A stretch of DNA of 64,000 nucleotides from positions 3,534,001-3,598,000 of the forward strand of contig OZ257127.1 of NCBI GenBank assembly GCA_965278965.1, in the 5' to 3' direction. The stretch is from UBA10649 sp965278965. Its GTDB lineage: Bacteria; Actinomycetota; Actinomycetes; S36-B12. The notes beneath the pieces were generated by a model, which saw only the letters and a program-made list of their open reading frames with translations, ran no database searches and had not been told where the DNA came from. The position numbers and the translations under genes were made by a program. Shown here piece by piece: positions 55,803 through 64,000 of the stretch. The number at the start of each line of letters is the position of its first letter. Within the stretch, counting starts at the first letter, position 1.

Positions 55803-56723
55803 TCAGCTGTCGGATCGCTCCAGCCAGCGCCAGATGCCGTTGACGTTCGCACCGACGCTGGACAGTTCCTCGAAACGCCGGACGCGGTCGTCGTCGGCAT
55901 AGAACTCGGGGGAGTGTTCACGGTCTCGTGCTCGCACCAGCTCGACCGCGTGATCGAGGTCCGGGGCGACTTCGCGGATCGCGGCGACCAGCTCGACCCA
56001 GCGACGTACCTCCTCGATCGAGCGCTCAAGCGTCGGGTCGACGTCGCTCACCGGCCCGAAGTGGCTGAACAGCAGGCGGTTGGCCCCCGCAGCGCGCATG
56101 CGCTCCAGCGACGACACCGTGAGGTCGAGGTCGAAGTCCGGCGGGGGTGTCGCCGGCCGGACGTCCGCCGTCTCGGGTACGTACACGCCGGCCGCATCGC
56201 CGGTGTAGAGGTCGCCGGTGGAGGAGTCGAGCAGCCCGATGTGGTGCGACGCGTGGCCCGGGTTGTGGAACGCCTCCAGCCGTCGACCATCACCGAGGTC
56301 GACGGACCCGACGTCGGCGAGCACGTCCAGCCGCTCGGCTGAGACCGGCTGCAGGTCGCCGAACAGGCGCTCGAGGTCCTCGCCGAACACGCGGTGGGCG
56401 CTGGCCATCAGGCGGCTGGGGTCCGCCAGGTGGCGCGCGCCCTTCTCGTGGACGACCACGCGGGCGTTCGGAAAATGACGGGCGATGTCCCCGACGCCGC
56501 CGGCATGGTCGAGGTGGATGTGCGAGACGACGACGGTCGATAGGTCCGCGGCGTCAATGCCCAGGGCGGCGAGCTCGGCGACGACGATGGGGGCGGATCG
56601 GGCGGTTCCCGTCTCGACGAGGCACGGCCGGCTGCTGCGGATGAGGTAGCTCGACGTGATCCCGTCGTAGCCGCCCATGCGCGTGTCGATGTGGAAGACG
56701 TCCCCGCCCAGGTCCTCGATCAC
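55803..56723 (-). CDS. Metallo-beta-lactamase-fold hydrolase
   Basis: 306 residues. VVVSHIHLDHAGGVGDIA is the HxHxDH zinc motif. The further ligands are in FHNPGHASHHIGL, LYTGDAAGVYV and RLLFSHFGPV. The family includes glyoxalase-II-like and lactonase-like enzymes; the substrate is not readable. The GTG start gives the natural strand IEDLGGDVFHIDT; an ATG 24 codons upstream adds a non-conserved stretch. It converges on the TPR gene and is divergent from the SSB-like gene. Confidence 0.85.
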   Translation of the reverse strand: MIEDLGGDVFHIDTRMGGYDGITSSYLIRSSRPCLVETGTARSAPIVVAELAALGIDAADLSTVVVSHIHLDHAGGVGDIARHFPNARVVVHEKGARHLADPSRLMASAHRVFGEDLERLFGDLQPVSAERLDVLADVGSVDLGDGRRLEAFHNPGHASHHIGLLDSSTGDLYTGDAAGVYVPETADVRPATPPPDFDLDLTVSSLERMRAAGANRLLFSHFGPVSDVDPTLERSIEEVRRWVELVAAIREVAPDLDHAVELVRARDREHSPEFYADDDRVRRFEELSSVGANVNGIWRWLERSDS

Positions 56724-56855
56724 CGACCCAGTATCGCCCTCGGCTGACCCGCCGCGCCGGGCCTGGCGTCCACAGATCGATGCCATCGCGGGCAACGTCC
56801 ACTGGCCCGTATCGGGGAGCGCGGCGTACGGACGATCCTCGCCATGCTCGCCCGC

Positions 56856-57218
56856 ATGACCTCATCTCCCGTGCCCCTCGCGATCTCCCACGTCCACCTC
56901 GTCGGACGGCTCGGCACCCGCATCGAACGCCGGCAGCTGCCCAGCGGTGACGAGCTGTTGAGCTTCGTCGTGGTCGTCGACCGTCCCGCGGTACGTGGCG
57001 GAGACGGCCGGCTGCGGGTCGACGCGATCGCCTGCCACGCCGTGCGAGAGCCGCTCATGCGTCGGATCGAGGGCTTGGCTCCGGGCACCTGGGTACGCGC
57101 GGAGGGAGTCCTGCGCCGCCGGTTCTGGCGTGCGGGACCGAGTCCGACGAGCGCTACGGAGGTCGAGGTGAATGCGCTCACCCGGTACCGGGCTGCGCGT
57201 GCGAGCATGGGCGCGTGA
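56856..57218 (+). CDS. SSB-like OB-fold protein, no acidic tail
   Basis: 120 residues. ISHVHLVGRLGTRIERRQLPSGDELLSFVVVVDRP and AIACHAVREPL...APGTWVRAEGVLRRRFWR follow the pattern of bacterial single-stranded-DNA-binding proteins. It ends RYRAARASMGA, without the acidic DDxxPF tail that recruits partner proteins, so it is not the main SSB. An ATG four codons earlier is an alternative start. It overlaps the next TPR gene by 4 bp. Confidence 0.75.
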   Translation: MTSSPVPLAISHVHLVGRLGTRIERRQLPSGDELLSFVVVVDRPAVRGGDGRLRVDAIACHAVREPLMRRIEGLAPGTWVRAEGVLRRRFWRAGPSPTSATEVEVNALTRYRAARASMGA

Positions 57219-57643
57219 GCGAGGACGTCGACGAACCCGACAGCCTGTACGACCGCTACCGCCGGGCGATCGCCCTGCTCGAGAGCGGCAGCCCCGATGC
57301 GGCGGCCGTCCTGCTCGCGCACCTGCGCGAGTCGGACCCCGACTCGACATCGGTGATCGAGGCTCACGCGCGTGCCCTGTTCGACAGCCATCGCTACGAG
57401 GAGGCGGCGGACGCGTTCACCGAGCTCGTCGAGCGCAGTCCGTCTGAGGACTACGGCCACTACGGTTTGGGCCTTGCCCTGTGGCGCCTCCAGCGATTCC
57501 CGCAGGCCCGCGACCACCTGGCGATGGCCTTCGTGATGCGGCCGAGCCGCAGCGACTACGGCGACGCGCTCGCGCAGGTCAAGGCGACATTGCGGTCGCG
57601 GTCGCTCGCTGGCCTTCCCCTCGAGGGTCCGGTGTCGCAGTGA
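57215..57643 (+). CDS. Small tetratricopeptide repeat protein
   Basis: 142 residues. Three TPR-like helical pairs: YRRAIALLESGSPDAAAVLL, ARALFDSHRYEEAADAFTEL and GLALWRLQRFPQARDHLAMA. It is a likely protein-interaction module with no catalytic motif. The GTG overlaps the SSB-like stop, and its own stop overlaps the GTG of the HAD gene, so the three are coupled. The function is unknown. Confidence 0.82.
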   Translation: MSEDVDEPDSLYDRYRRAIALLESGSPDAAAVLLAHLRESDPDSTSVIEAHARALFDSHRYEEAADAFTELVERSPSEDYGHYGLGLALWRLQRFPQARDHLAMAFVMRPSRSDYGDALAQVKATLRSRSLAGLPLEGPVSQ

Positions 57644-58731
57644 GCGACGCCGCCGTCGGCGGCCCGCGGCTCATCGACCGGTTCGACACCCTCCTGCTCG
57701 ACCTCGACGGCGTCGTCTACATCGGCCTGGACCCGGTCCCGCACGCCGCGACGGCGATCGCGGCCGCTCGCGCCGCCGGTGTCTCCTGCGTATACGTCAC
57801 CAACAACGCCAACCGCCCGGCGACCGTCGTCGCCCAGCACCTGGTCGAGCTCGGTGTGCCGGCGACGGCCGCTGATGTGGTGACCTCCCCGCAGGCGGCG
57901 GCCGCACTGCTGTGCGAGTGGGTGCCGGACGGGTCATGTGTCCTGGTCATCGGCGGCAGCGGGATCGACGAGGCTCTCACCGAGGCCGGCTACCTGCCAG
58001 TCCGTGCCCGTGACCCGCAGGTCGCCGCCGTGATGCAGGGGTTCTCGCCGGACGTGTCCTGGCGCGACCTTGCGATGGCCTCGTACGCCGTCGCCGACGG
58101 CCTGCCCTGGATTGCCACAAATCTCGACCGCACGATCCCGACGCCCTTGGGCATCGCCCCGGGAAACGGGACGCTCGTCGGCGTCGTCACCGCGGCGACC
58201 GGCCGGGTTCCGGACGCGGTGGCCGGCAAGCCGGAGCCGCCGCTGCTGCGTGCCGCGGTCGAGCGGGCCGGCGCCCGCAGGCCGCTGATGATCGGCGACC
58301 GTCTCGACACCGACATCGCGGCCGGCCCTCGCGCCGGCGTCCCGACCCTCCTCGTGCTCACCGGTGTGACGACGCTGGCCGATCTGCTCGTTGCTGGGCA
58401 CGACGAGCGACCGGACCACGTCACGCTCGACCTCGCAGGGCTGCTCGAGCCGTACCCGGAGGTGAGCTGCACCCAGGCGGGGACGACCGTGACGGTCGAG
58501 GTCGGCGCCGTACGGGCGACGCTCGCAGACGGCCGGCTCGCGCTGGTCGGGGACGGGCCTGCGGGGCAGATCGCGCACGCGGCCGCTGCGGCGTGCTGGG
58601 CGGCAGCCGATGCCGGCCTGCCGGTCGACCTTGACCAGGTCCGCGCCGTCGTCATAGCCGCTGCCCCGGCGGTTGTCCGCGTGCCGGGTACGGTTGGGGC
58701 AGAGCGAAGGGAGGCCCACAGTGCTCGATGA
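57640..58731 (+). CDS. HAD-IIA sugar-phosphatase-like hydrolase
   Basis: 363 residues. The HAD part covers about 10-270: LLLDLDGVVYIGLDPVPHA (nucleophile Asp), CVYVTNNANRP, AGKPEPPLLRAAVE (Lys) and PLMIGDRLDTDIAAG. This is the NagD/4-nitrophenylphosphatase type. The C-terminal 95 residues are an extra small domain of unknown role, typical of actinobacterial members beside tlyA. The GTG start overlaps the TPR stop. Its 3' end overlaps the next gene by 11 bp. Confidence 0.87.
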   Translation: MSDAAVGGPRLIDRFDTLLLDLDGVVYIGLDPVPHAATAIAAARAAGVSCVYVTNNANRPATVVAQHLVELGVPATAADVVTSPQAAAALLCEWVPDGSCVLVIGGSGIDEALTEAGYLPVRARDPQVAAVMQGFSPDVSWRDLAMASYAVADGLPWIATNLDRTIPTPLGIAPGNGTLVGVVTAATGRVPDAVAGKPEPPLLRAAVERAGARRPLMIGDRLDTDIAAGPRAGVPTLLVLTGVTTLADLLVAGHDERPDHVTLDLAGLLEPYPEVSCTQAGTTVTVEVGAVRATLADGRLALVGDGPAGQIAHAAAAACWAAADAGLPVDLDQVRAVVIAAAPAVVRVPGTVGAERREAHSAR

Positions 58732-59251
58732 CGTGCGCAGCTACCTGCAGATGGCCTCGGGGCTGACCGAGGCGACCACGGCGAAGGCGCGTGATGTCGT
58801 GTCCGGCCTGCTGGCCCACGGGATCATGCTCGGTGCCAAAGCGATGCCCGATCCCCAGGTCGTCGGCCAGGTTCAGGACCTGGCCGAGGACCTCGTGACG
58901 ACGAGCAAGGCCAACCGCGAGGCGCTCACCGGGCTGATCCGCACCGAGGTCGACAAGGCCGTCGCGCGTATGGGCTTCGTGCGCGAGGACGAGCTCGCGG
59001 CGCTTCGCCGCCACGTCCAGCGGCTGGAGTCCGAGCTCGCCGACGTGCGCGACGCCACGCAGTCCGCCCCGGCGGCCACCGTGCCGGCCGATGCCGACCT
59101 CGGGCAGCCCATCGCCGACGACGACCCGGGCGCCGGGCCGGACGCCGATGCCGTGGATGTCGCGACCGACACCGCACCGACCGCACCGGGCGAGGAGCCC
59201 GCGGTGAAGAAGCGCAAGAAGATCGTCGTCGACCCCGATGCCGGAGCGTGA
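58721..59251 (+). CDS. Conserved actinobacterial protein, helical with basic tail
   Basis: 176 residues. LDDVRSYLQMASGLTEATTAKARDVVSGLL and a later heptad region (EDELAALRRHVQRLESELADV) indicate long helices and a short coiled coil. The C-terminal third is acidic/Ala-rich and ends with the basic VKKRKKIVVD. The GTG follows GAAGGGAGG. Proteins of this kind occur just upstream of tlyA in many actinobacteria, and the function is unknown. Confidence 0.75.
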   Translation: MLDDVRSYLQMASGLTEATTAKARDVVSGLLAHGIMLGAKAMPDPQVVGQVQDLAEDLVTTSKANREALTGLIRTEVDKAVARMGFVREDELAALRRHVQRLESELADVRDATQSAPAATVPADADLGQPIADDDPGAGPDADAVDVATDTAPTAPGEEPAVKKRKKIVVDPDAGA

Positions 59252-59252
59252 G

Positions 59253-59525
59253 ATGTCCGACGACCTCGCCGACGACGTCCCGGATGTGACAGACGTCGAG
59301 GCCGCCGACGACCTTGACGACGTCGATGTCGCCGTCGATGTCGAGGACGTGCTCGTGCTCAACGAGCTCGTCCTGCCGGTCTGGGAGCCCACGGGGCAGC
59401 CGGCCGTCGATGCCGCGTTGGACCGGCTCACCGTCCTCAACGTCGACGACCTGTCGTCGCAGGCCGAGGTGTTCGACCTCGTCCACCGAGAGCTGCGCCA
59501 GGTCCTCGCCGACCTCGACGGCTGA
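59253..59525 (+). CDS. Small acidic conserved protein
   Basis: 90 residues. The first 40 are very acidic (many Asp/Glu/Val). The rest, PVWEPTGQPAVDAALDRLTVL followed by HRELRQVLADLD, is the conserved part seen in small proteins encoded next to tlyA. An ATG five codons upstream of the internal start would overlap the previous gene; the later ATG is preferred. The function is unknown. Confidence 0.7.
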   Translation: MSDDLADDVPDVTDVEAADDLDDVDVAVDVEDVLVLNELVLPVWEPTGQPAVDAALDRLTVLNVDDLSSQAEVFDLVHRELRQVLADLDG

Positions 59526-59534
59526 CCGGCGGCC

Positions 59535-60374
59535 GTGGTCCGACGCCGGCTCGACGCCGAGCTGGTCCGCCGCCACCTCGCCCGATCACGTGATCACGCG
59601 CGCGAGCTGATCGACGCCGGGGCCGTCCACGTCCGCGGAGTCGCCGCGACGAAGCCGGCGACCCAGGTCGAGGACGATGACTCGATCACCGTCGCCCAGG
59701 GGTCAGCCGACGCCTACGTGTCCCGCGGCGCGCACAAGCTGCTCGGAGCGTTGGCCGCCTTCGACGTCGGGGTGGACGGTCGTGACTGCCTCGACGCCGG
59801 CGCCTCGACCGGCGGCTTCACGCAGGTGCTGCTGGAGGCAGGTGCCGCACGGGTCCTCGCGGTCGACGTCGGCTACGGCCAGCTCGCATGGTCGGTCCGG
59901 ACCGACCCGCGGGTCACGCCGGTCGAGCGCACCAACGTGCGTGCGCTGACGCCCGAGCAGCTGCCCTTCGCGCCGTCGCTGGTTGTCGCCGACCTGTCGT
60001 TCATCCCGCTCGGGCTCGTCCTGCCGGCGCTCGTCGCGGTACTTGCCCCAGGCGTTCCGGGGGACCTCGTCCTCATGGTCAAGCCGCAGTTCGAGGTCGG
60101 CCGGTCCGCGGTCGGCGACGGCGTCGTCCGGGACCCGGCGCTGCGCGCGGGGGCGGTCCGCCAGGTCGCCGACGCGGCGATCACCCTTGGCCTGGCCGTG
60201 CTCGACGTGACAGCGAGCCCGCTTCCGGGGCCGCGCGGCAACGTGGAGTACTTCGTGTGGCTGCGCCGGGCGGCAGACGGCATGATCGGGAGGTCCGACG
60301 CGCCCGGCCCCGGGCTCGAGGGCGCCGCCCTGGTCGACGCGATCGACCGGGCCATGAGGGAGGGACCGGCATGA
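59535..60374 (+). CDS. tlyA: TlyA-family rRNA 2'-O-methyltransferase
   Basis: 279 residues. The N-terminal S4 domain (RRRLDAELVRRHLARSRDHARELI...GAVHVRG) is followed by an FtsJ-like methylase with SAM motif CLDAGASTGGFTQVLLEAGA, VVADLSFIPL and LMVKPQFEVG. TlyA methylates 16S C1409 and 23S C1920, and its loss gives capreomycin resistance in mycobacteria. The GTG lies 9 bp after the preceding stop. It overlaps nadK by 4 bp. Confidence 0.94.
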   Translation: MVRRRLDAELVRRHLARSRDHARELIDAGAVHVRGVAATKPATQVEDDDSITVAQGSADAYVSRGAHKLLGALAAFDVGVDGRDCLDAGASTGGFTQVLLEAGAARVLAVDVGYGQLAWSVRTDPRVTPVERTNVRALTPEQLPFAPSLVVADLSFIPLGLVLPALVAVLAPGVPGDLVLMVKPQFEVGRSAVGDGVVRDPALRAGAVRQVADAAITLGLAVLDVTASPLPGPRGNVEYFVWLRRAADGMIGRSDAPGPGLEGAALVDAIDRAMREGPA

Positions 60375-61354
60375 GCGACGTGACCGCCGCACGCCGGGTC
60401 CTGCTCGTCGTCAACCCGCGCAGCCTGGAGGCGTGCGCGGCTCTGCCCGCCGTCGTCGGCCCCCTCGTCGGCGCCGGCGTCCAGGTCGCGATCACCGACG
60501 AGGACCGCGACGGTCTCCTGGTGACCACACCCGACGCGCTCGACCCGGTCGTGCAGGTCGTGCCCGCGGACGGGGACTCGGCGACGGGATGCGAGCTCGT
60601 CGTGGTGCTCGGAGGCGACGGGACGGTCCTGCGCGCAGCGGAGCGCGCCCATCGCAGCGGCGTGCCGCTCTTCGGCGTCAACCTCGGTCACGTCGGCTTC
60701 CTCGCCGAGGCGGAGGCCGAGGACCTGTCGGCGGTCGTCGACACGATCCTCGCCCGGCGCTGGGTGGTCGAGGAGCGGATGACCCTCGACGTCCGGCTCT
60801 TCGACGGTCAGGGCGAGGTGGCGCGCACGTGGGCGCTGAACGAGGTCTCGGTCGAGAAGAGGGCCCGCGAGCGGATGGTCGATGTCCTCGTCGAGGTCGA
60901 CGGCCGGCCGTTGTCCGCCTGGGGATGCGACGGCGTCGTCTGCGCGACCCCGACGGGATCGACCGCGTACGCCTTCTCAGCCGGCGGCCCGGTCGTGTGG
61001 CCCGAGGTCGCCGCGATGCTCGTCGTGCCGCTCAGCGCGCACGCGCTGTTCGCCCGGCCGCTGGTCGTGGCGCCGACGAGCGTCGTCGCCTTCGACCTGG
61101 GCGCGCGGTCGGACGCCGTGGTCTCGGCCGACGGCCGCCGGATGTTCGACGTGGGCGGGACGTGCCGGATCGAGGTGCGGCAGGGCGACGAGCCGATCCG
61201 GTTCGCCCGGCTCAACCGTGCACCGTTCACCGATCGGCTGGTGGCCAAGTTCGAGCTGCCGGTGGAGGGGTGGCGGGGTCGACCCGCGACCCGGAGCGAG
61301 GTGCCGGCCGACCTGCGCAGCGGGCCCCGGGACGCGCGCACGGCGAGCGGATGA
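60371..61354 (+). CDS. nadK: NAD kinase
   Basis: 327-residue enzyme making NADP from NAD. VVVLGGDGTVLRAAE is the GGDGT motif, NLGHVGFLAEAE follows, and the conserved second region is LNEVSVEKRARERM and CDGVVCATPTGSTAYAFSAGGP. The ATG overlaps the tlyA stop, and the stop overlaps the recN ATG, giving a tlyA-nadK-recN operon usual in actinobacteria. Confidence 0.96.
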   Translation: MSDVTAARRVLLVVNPRSLEACAALPAVVGPLVGAGVQVAITDEDRDGLLVTTPDALDPVVQVVPADGDSATGCELVVVLGGDGTVLRAAERAHRSGVPLFGVNLGHVGFLAEAEAEDLSAVVDTILARRWVVEERMTLDVRLFDGQGEVARTWALNEVSVEKRARERMVDVLVEVDGRPLSAWGCDGVVCATPTGSTAYAFSAGGPVVWPEVAAMLVVPLSAHALFARPLVVAPTSVVAFDLGARSDAVVSADGRRMFDVGGTCRIEVRQGDEPIRFARLNRAPFTDRLVAKFELPVEGWRGRPATRSEVPADLRSGPRDARTASG

Positions 61355-63138
61355 TCGCCGAGCTGAGGATCCGCGGTCTGGGCGTCATCGCCGACGCGGT
61401 CGTCCCGTTCGCGCCCGGGCTCACCGTCGTCACGGGGGAGACCGGTGCCGGCAAGACGATGGTGCTCACCGGCCTCGGGCTGGTCTCGGGGGAGCGCGCT
61501 GACGCCGGGCTCGTCCGCACCGGCTCCGACCGGGCCGATGTCGACGCCGAGTGGCGGCTGGGAGTCGCTACGTCGACCGCACTTGCGTCGCGCCTGGAGG
61601 ATGCCGGCGTGGAGGCGGAGGCCGACGCCAGCGGTGAGACCGTGCTCCTGCTCGGACGCTCGGTGTCCGCTGCCGGCCGCAGCCGAGCCTTCGCCGGCGG
61701 ACGGTCCGTGCCCGCCGGCGTCCTCGCTGACCTCGCCGGCTCCCTCCTGGCGGTCCATGGCCAGGCGGACCAGCTCTCGCTGCGTGACCCTCGACGGCAA
61801 CGCGCCATGATCGACGCGTTCGCCGGTGAGGCGGCGACCCTCGAACGGCTCGCCTTCGGAACGGCGTTCGCCCGCTGGCGGGCGGCGACCGCCGACCTGC
61901 GCGACCTGCTGGACCACCGGGCTGCTCGCGAACGCGAAGCCGCGTTGCTGCGCCACGGCATCGCTGAGATCGCCGCCGTCGCGCCCACCGCAGGGGAGGA
62001 CGCCGCGCTGAAGGCCGAGGCGAGCGCGCTCGCGCACGCCACCGACCTGCACGCCGAGCTCGGCCTGGCCCACGACGGGCTCGTCGGTTCGGAGTCCGGG
62101 GACGAGCCGAGCGTCGCCGGGCTGCTCGCCGTCGCCCGGCGCGGGGTCGAGCATGCGCGCAGCCTCGACCCGCGGTTGGAGACCGTCGTGGGCCGGCTCG
62201 ACGTCCTAGCCGAGGACGTCTCCGCCCTCGCCGCGGAGATCGGCGACCACGTCCGCTCGATCGACGCCGATCCCGGCCGGCTCGCCGCCATCGAGGAACG
62301 CCGCCACGCGATCGGCGACCTCAAGCGGCGGTACGGCCCCGAGCTGGACGACGTTCTCACCTGGTGGGCCGAGGCTGACCGCACCGTCGCTCTCACGGAC
62401 GACGCCGACGCCCGGATCGAGGCACTGCGGGACGAGATCGCAGCTGCCGAGGTCGAGGCTCGTGCCGCTGCCGACCGCCTCACGGCCATCCGGCGAGAGG
62501 CGGCCGCCCGGCTCAGCGCGGCCGTCACCGCGGAGCTCGCGGACCTCGCCATGCCGGACGCCCGGCTCGAGGTCGCGGTCGACACCGTCGACGATCTTGC
62601 GGCGTGCACGGCCGACGGCGCGGACACCGTCGCGCTCCTGCTGGCCCCGCACGCCGGCGCCGACCCGCGGCCGTTGGACCGCGGCGCGTCCGGGGGCGAG
62701 CTGTCCCGGCTCATGCTGGCGATCGAGGTCACGCTCGCCGGAGTCGATGCGGTCCCGACGTTCGTGTTCGACGAGGTCGACGCAGGGATCGGCGGCCGGG
62801 TCGCGGTCGAGGTGGGCCGGCGGCTGGCCCGCCTGGCACGGTCCGCCCAGGTCGTTGTCGTGACGCACCTGCCTCAGGTGGCCGCGTTCGCCGACCAGCA
62901 CGTCGTCGTCACGAAGGGGGCCGACGGCCAGGTGACGGCGGCGAGTGTGGCCGTCGTCGACGGTCCCGACCGCGTGCGCGAGCTCGTCCGGATGCTCTCG
63001 GGCCTGGAGGACTCACAGTCCGGGGCTGAGCACGCGGCGGAGCTGCTGGCCCTGGCTGACGCCGACCGCGCGGCGCCGTCGCCGAGCCCGGGGCCGCCCA
63101 CCGCGCGGCGGTCCGCTCGCGCCCGCTCGGCGCGCTGA
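61351..63138 (+). CDS. recN: DNA repair protein RecN
   Basis: 595-residue SMC-like ATPase for double-strand-break repair. The N-terminal Walker A GETGAGKTMVL is at about residues 29-39. A coiled-coil arm spans about 155-400. The ABC signature GASGGELSRLMLAIEV and Walker B TFVFDEVDAGIGG are followed by VVVTHLPQVAAFAD. The C-terminal tail is Pro/Arg-rich. Length is normal. The ATG overlaps nadK. Confidence 0.96.
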   Translation: MIAELRIRGLGVIADAVVPFAPGLTVVTGETGAGKTMVLTGLGLVSGERADAGLVRTGSDRADVDAEWRLGVATSTALASRLEDAGVEAEADASGETVLLLGRSVSAAGRSRAFAGGRSVPAGVLADLAGSLLAVHGQADQLSLRDPRRQRAMIDAFAGEAATLERLAFGTAFARWRAATADLRDLLDHRAAREREAALLRHGIAEIAAVAPTAGEDAALKAEASALAHATDLHAELGLAHDGLVGSESGDEPSVAGLLAVARRGVEHARSLDPRLETVVGRLDVLAEDVSALAAEIGDHVRSIDADPGRLAAIEERRHAIGDLKRRYGPELDDVLTWWAEADRTVALTDDADARIEALRDEIAAAEVEARAAADRLTAIRREAAARLSAAVTAELADLAMPDARLEVAVDTVDDLAACTADGADTVALLLAPHAGADPRPLDRGASGGELSRLMLAIEVTLAGVDAVPTFVFDEVDAGIGGRVAVEVGRRLARLARSAQVVVVTHLPQVAAFADQHVVVTKGADGQVTAASVAVVDGPDRVRELVRMLSGLEDSQSGAEHAAELLALADADRAAPSPSPGPPTARRSARARSAR

Positions 63139-63152
63139 TACGCTGGCGGTCC

Positions 63153-64000
63153 ATGAACTCCCAGCCCACCAAGCACGTGTTCGTCACGGGGGGCGTCGCC
63201 TCCTCCCTCGGCAAAGGCCTCACCGCCTCCTCCCTCGGCAACCTCCTTGCCGCTCGCGGGCTGCGCGTCACGATGCAGAAGCTCGACCCCTACCTGAACG
63301 TCGATCCCGGGACGATGAACCCGTTCCAGCACGGCGAGGTCTTCGTCACCGACGACGGCGCCGAGACCGACCTGGACATCGGCCACTACGAGCGGTTCCT
63401 CGACACGGACCTGCATGGCTCGGCCAACGTCACCACCGGTCAGGTGTACTCGACTGTCATCGCCAAGGAGCGTCGCGGGGAGTACCTCGGCGACACCGTC
63501 CAGGTCATTCCGCACATCACGAACGAGATCAAGGCGCGCATCCGCCGCATGGCCGGTCCCGACGTCGACGTCGTGATCACCGAGGTCGGCGGCACAGTCG
63601 GCGACATCGAGTCGCTGCCGTTCCTCGAGGCGGTTCGCCAGGTGCGGCACGAGGTCGGGCGTGACAACGTCTTCTTCCTGCACGTCTCGCTGCTGCCGTA
63701 CATCGGCCCGTCGGGCGAGCTCAAGACCAAGCCGACGCAGCACTCGGTGGCGTCGCTGCGCAGCATCGGCATCCAGCCCGACGCGATCGTGCTGCGTGCC
63801 GATCGCGAGGTGCCGGCGAGCATCAAGCGCAAGATCTCGTTGATGTGCGACGTCGATGCGGGTGCCGTCGTCGCCGCCGTTGACGCCCCCAGCATCTACG
63901 ACATCCCGAAGGTCCTCCACAAGGAGGGCCTCGACGCCTATGTCGTGCGCCGCCTGGATCTTCCGTTCCGCGACGTCGACTGGACGGCGTGGGACGACCT
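63153..64000 (+). CDS. pyrG: CTP synthase, N-terminal part (cut by window end)
   Basis: The first 282 codons of the ammonia-ligase domain. KHVFVTGGVASSLGKGLTA is the P-loop start. LDPYLNVDPGTMNPFQHGEV and ETDLDIGHYERFL are diagnostic, followed by EVGGTVGDIESLPFLEAVRQ. It aminates UTP to CTP. TACGCT at 63139-63144 lies 8 nt before the ATG, suggesting a leaderless message. The glutaminase domain lies outside the window. Confidence 0.97.
   Translation, partial: MNSQPTKHVFVTGGVASSLGKGLTASSLGNLLAARGLRVTMQKLDPYLNVDPGTMNPFQHGEVFVTDDGAETDLDIGHYERFLDTDLHGSANVTTGQVYSTVIAKERRGEYLGDTVQVIPHITNEIKARIRRMAGPDVDVVITEVGGTVGDIESLPFLEAVRQVRHEVGRDNVFFLHVSLLPYIGPSGELKTKPTQHSVASLRSIGIQPDAIVLRADREVPASIKRKISLMCDVDAGAVVAAVDAPSIYDIPKVLHKEGLDAYVVRRLDLPFRDVDWTAWDD

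Overview
This is a contiguous piece of a high-GC actinobacterial chromosome. The evidence is a very GC-rich third codon position, frequent GTG starts, mihF (actinobacterial IHF), a SAM-IV-class riboswitch, a helicase-dead PriA, tlyA, DUF664 and DUF1844 proteins, and an rRNA operon with no tRNA genes in its 16S-23S spacer. The 16S gene would place it more finely, but I do not name a genus. Nearly all backbone genes lie on the + strand.

Layout. 1-11.5 kb: pyrF end-mihF-gmk-rpoZ-coaBC, SAM riboswitch-metK, priA-def-fmt-rsmB, rpe-ribD-ribA, mostly joined by 4-bp ATGA/GTGA overlaps. 11.5-15 kb: first accessory block, a glycosyltransferase/sulfotransferase fusion and a membrane protein. 15-16.8 kb: hisE-hisG-SseB. 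16.8-27.2 kb: main accessory island, with an amidohydrolase, a 1896-residue NRPS-like megasynthase containing a sulfotransferase domain and a degenerate second module, a 2OG-Fe(II) oxygenase, a glycosyltransferase, a DUF1801 protein, a stand-alone sulfotransferase and a small secreted protein. 27.2-30.1 kb: DUF1844, infC (ATC start), rpmI, rplT, an rRNA methyltransferase. 30.1-35.3 kb: third accessory block, a second 2OG-type oxygenase, cysD-cysNC (PAPS synthesis) and a secreted adenosine deaminase. 35.4-39 kb: pheS-pheT. 39-46 kb: a HAD protein and argC-J-B-D-R-H, without argF or argG. 46-48.5 kb: 3-methyladenine glycosylase, DUF664, tyrS. 48.5-54.3 kb: complete 16S-23S-5S operon with two promoters, processing stems and a terminator. 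54.3-64 kb: a TPR protein with a near-perfect 30-bp tandem repeat, an MBL hydrolase, an SSB-like protein, TPR, HAD, two small conserved proteins, tlyA, nadK, recN and the start of pyrG.

The most interesting reading is that the three accessory blocks interrupt a conserved housekeeping order and share one theme. They carry three separate PAPS-type sulfotransferase domains (one fused to a GT8-like glycosyltransferase, one inside an NRPS-like protein, one alone), two glycosyltransferases and two Fe/2OG-type oxygenases. cysDNC, which makes the sulfate donor, lies close by. I infer a sulfated glycoconjugate or peptide/acyl product; the product itself cannot be read from the sequence. A second general feature is a TANNNT -10 hexamer placed 6-8 nt before the start codon of many genes, which suggests leaderless mRNAs.
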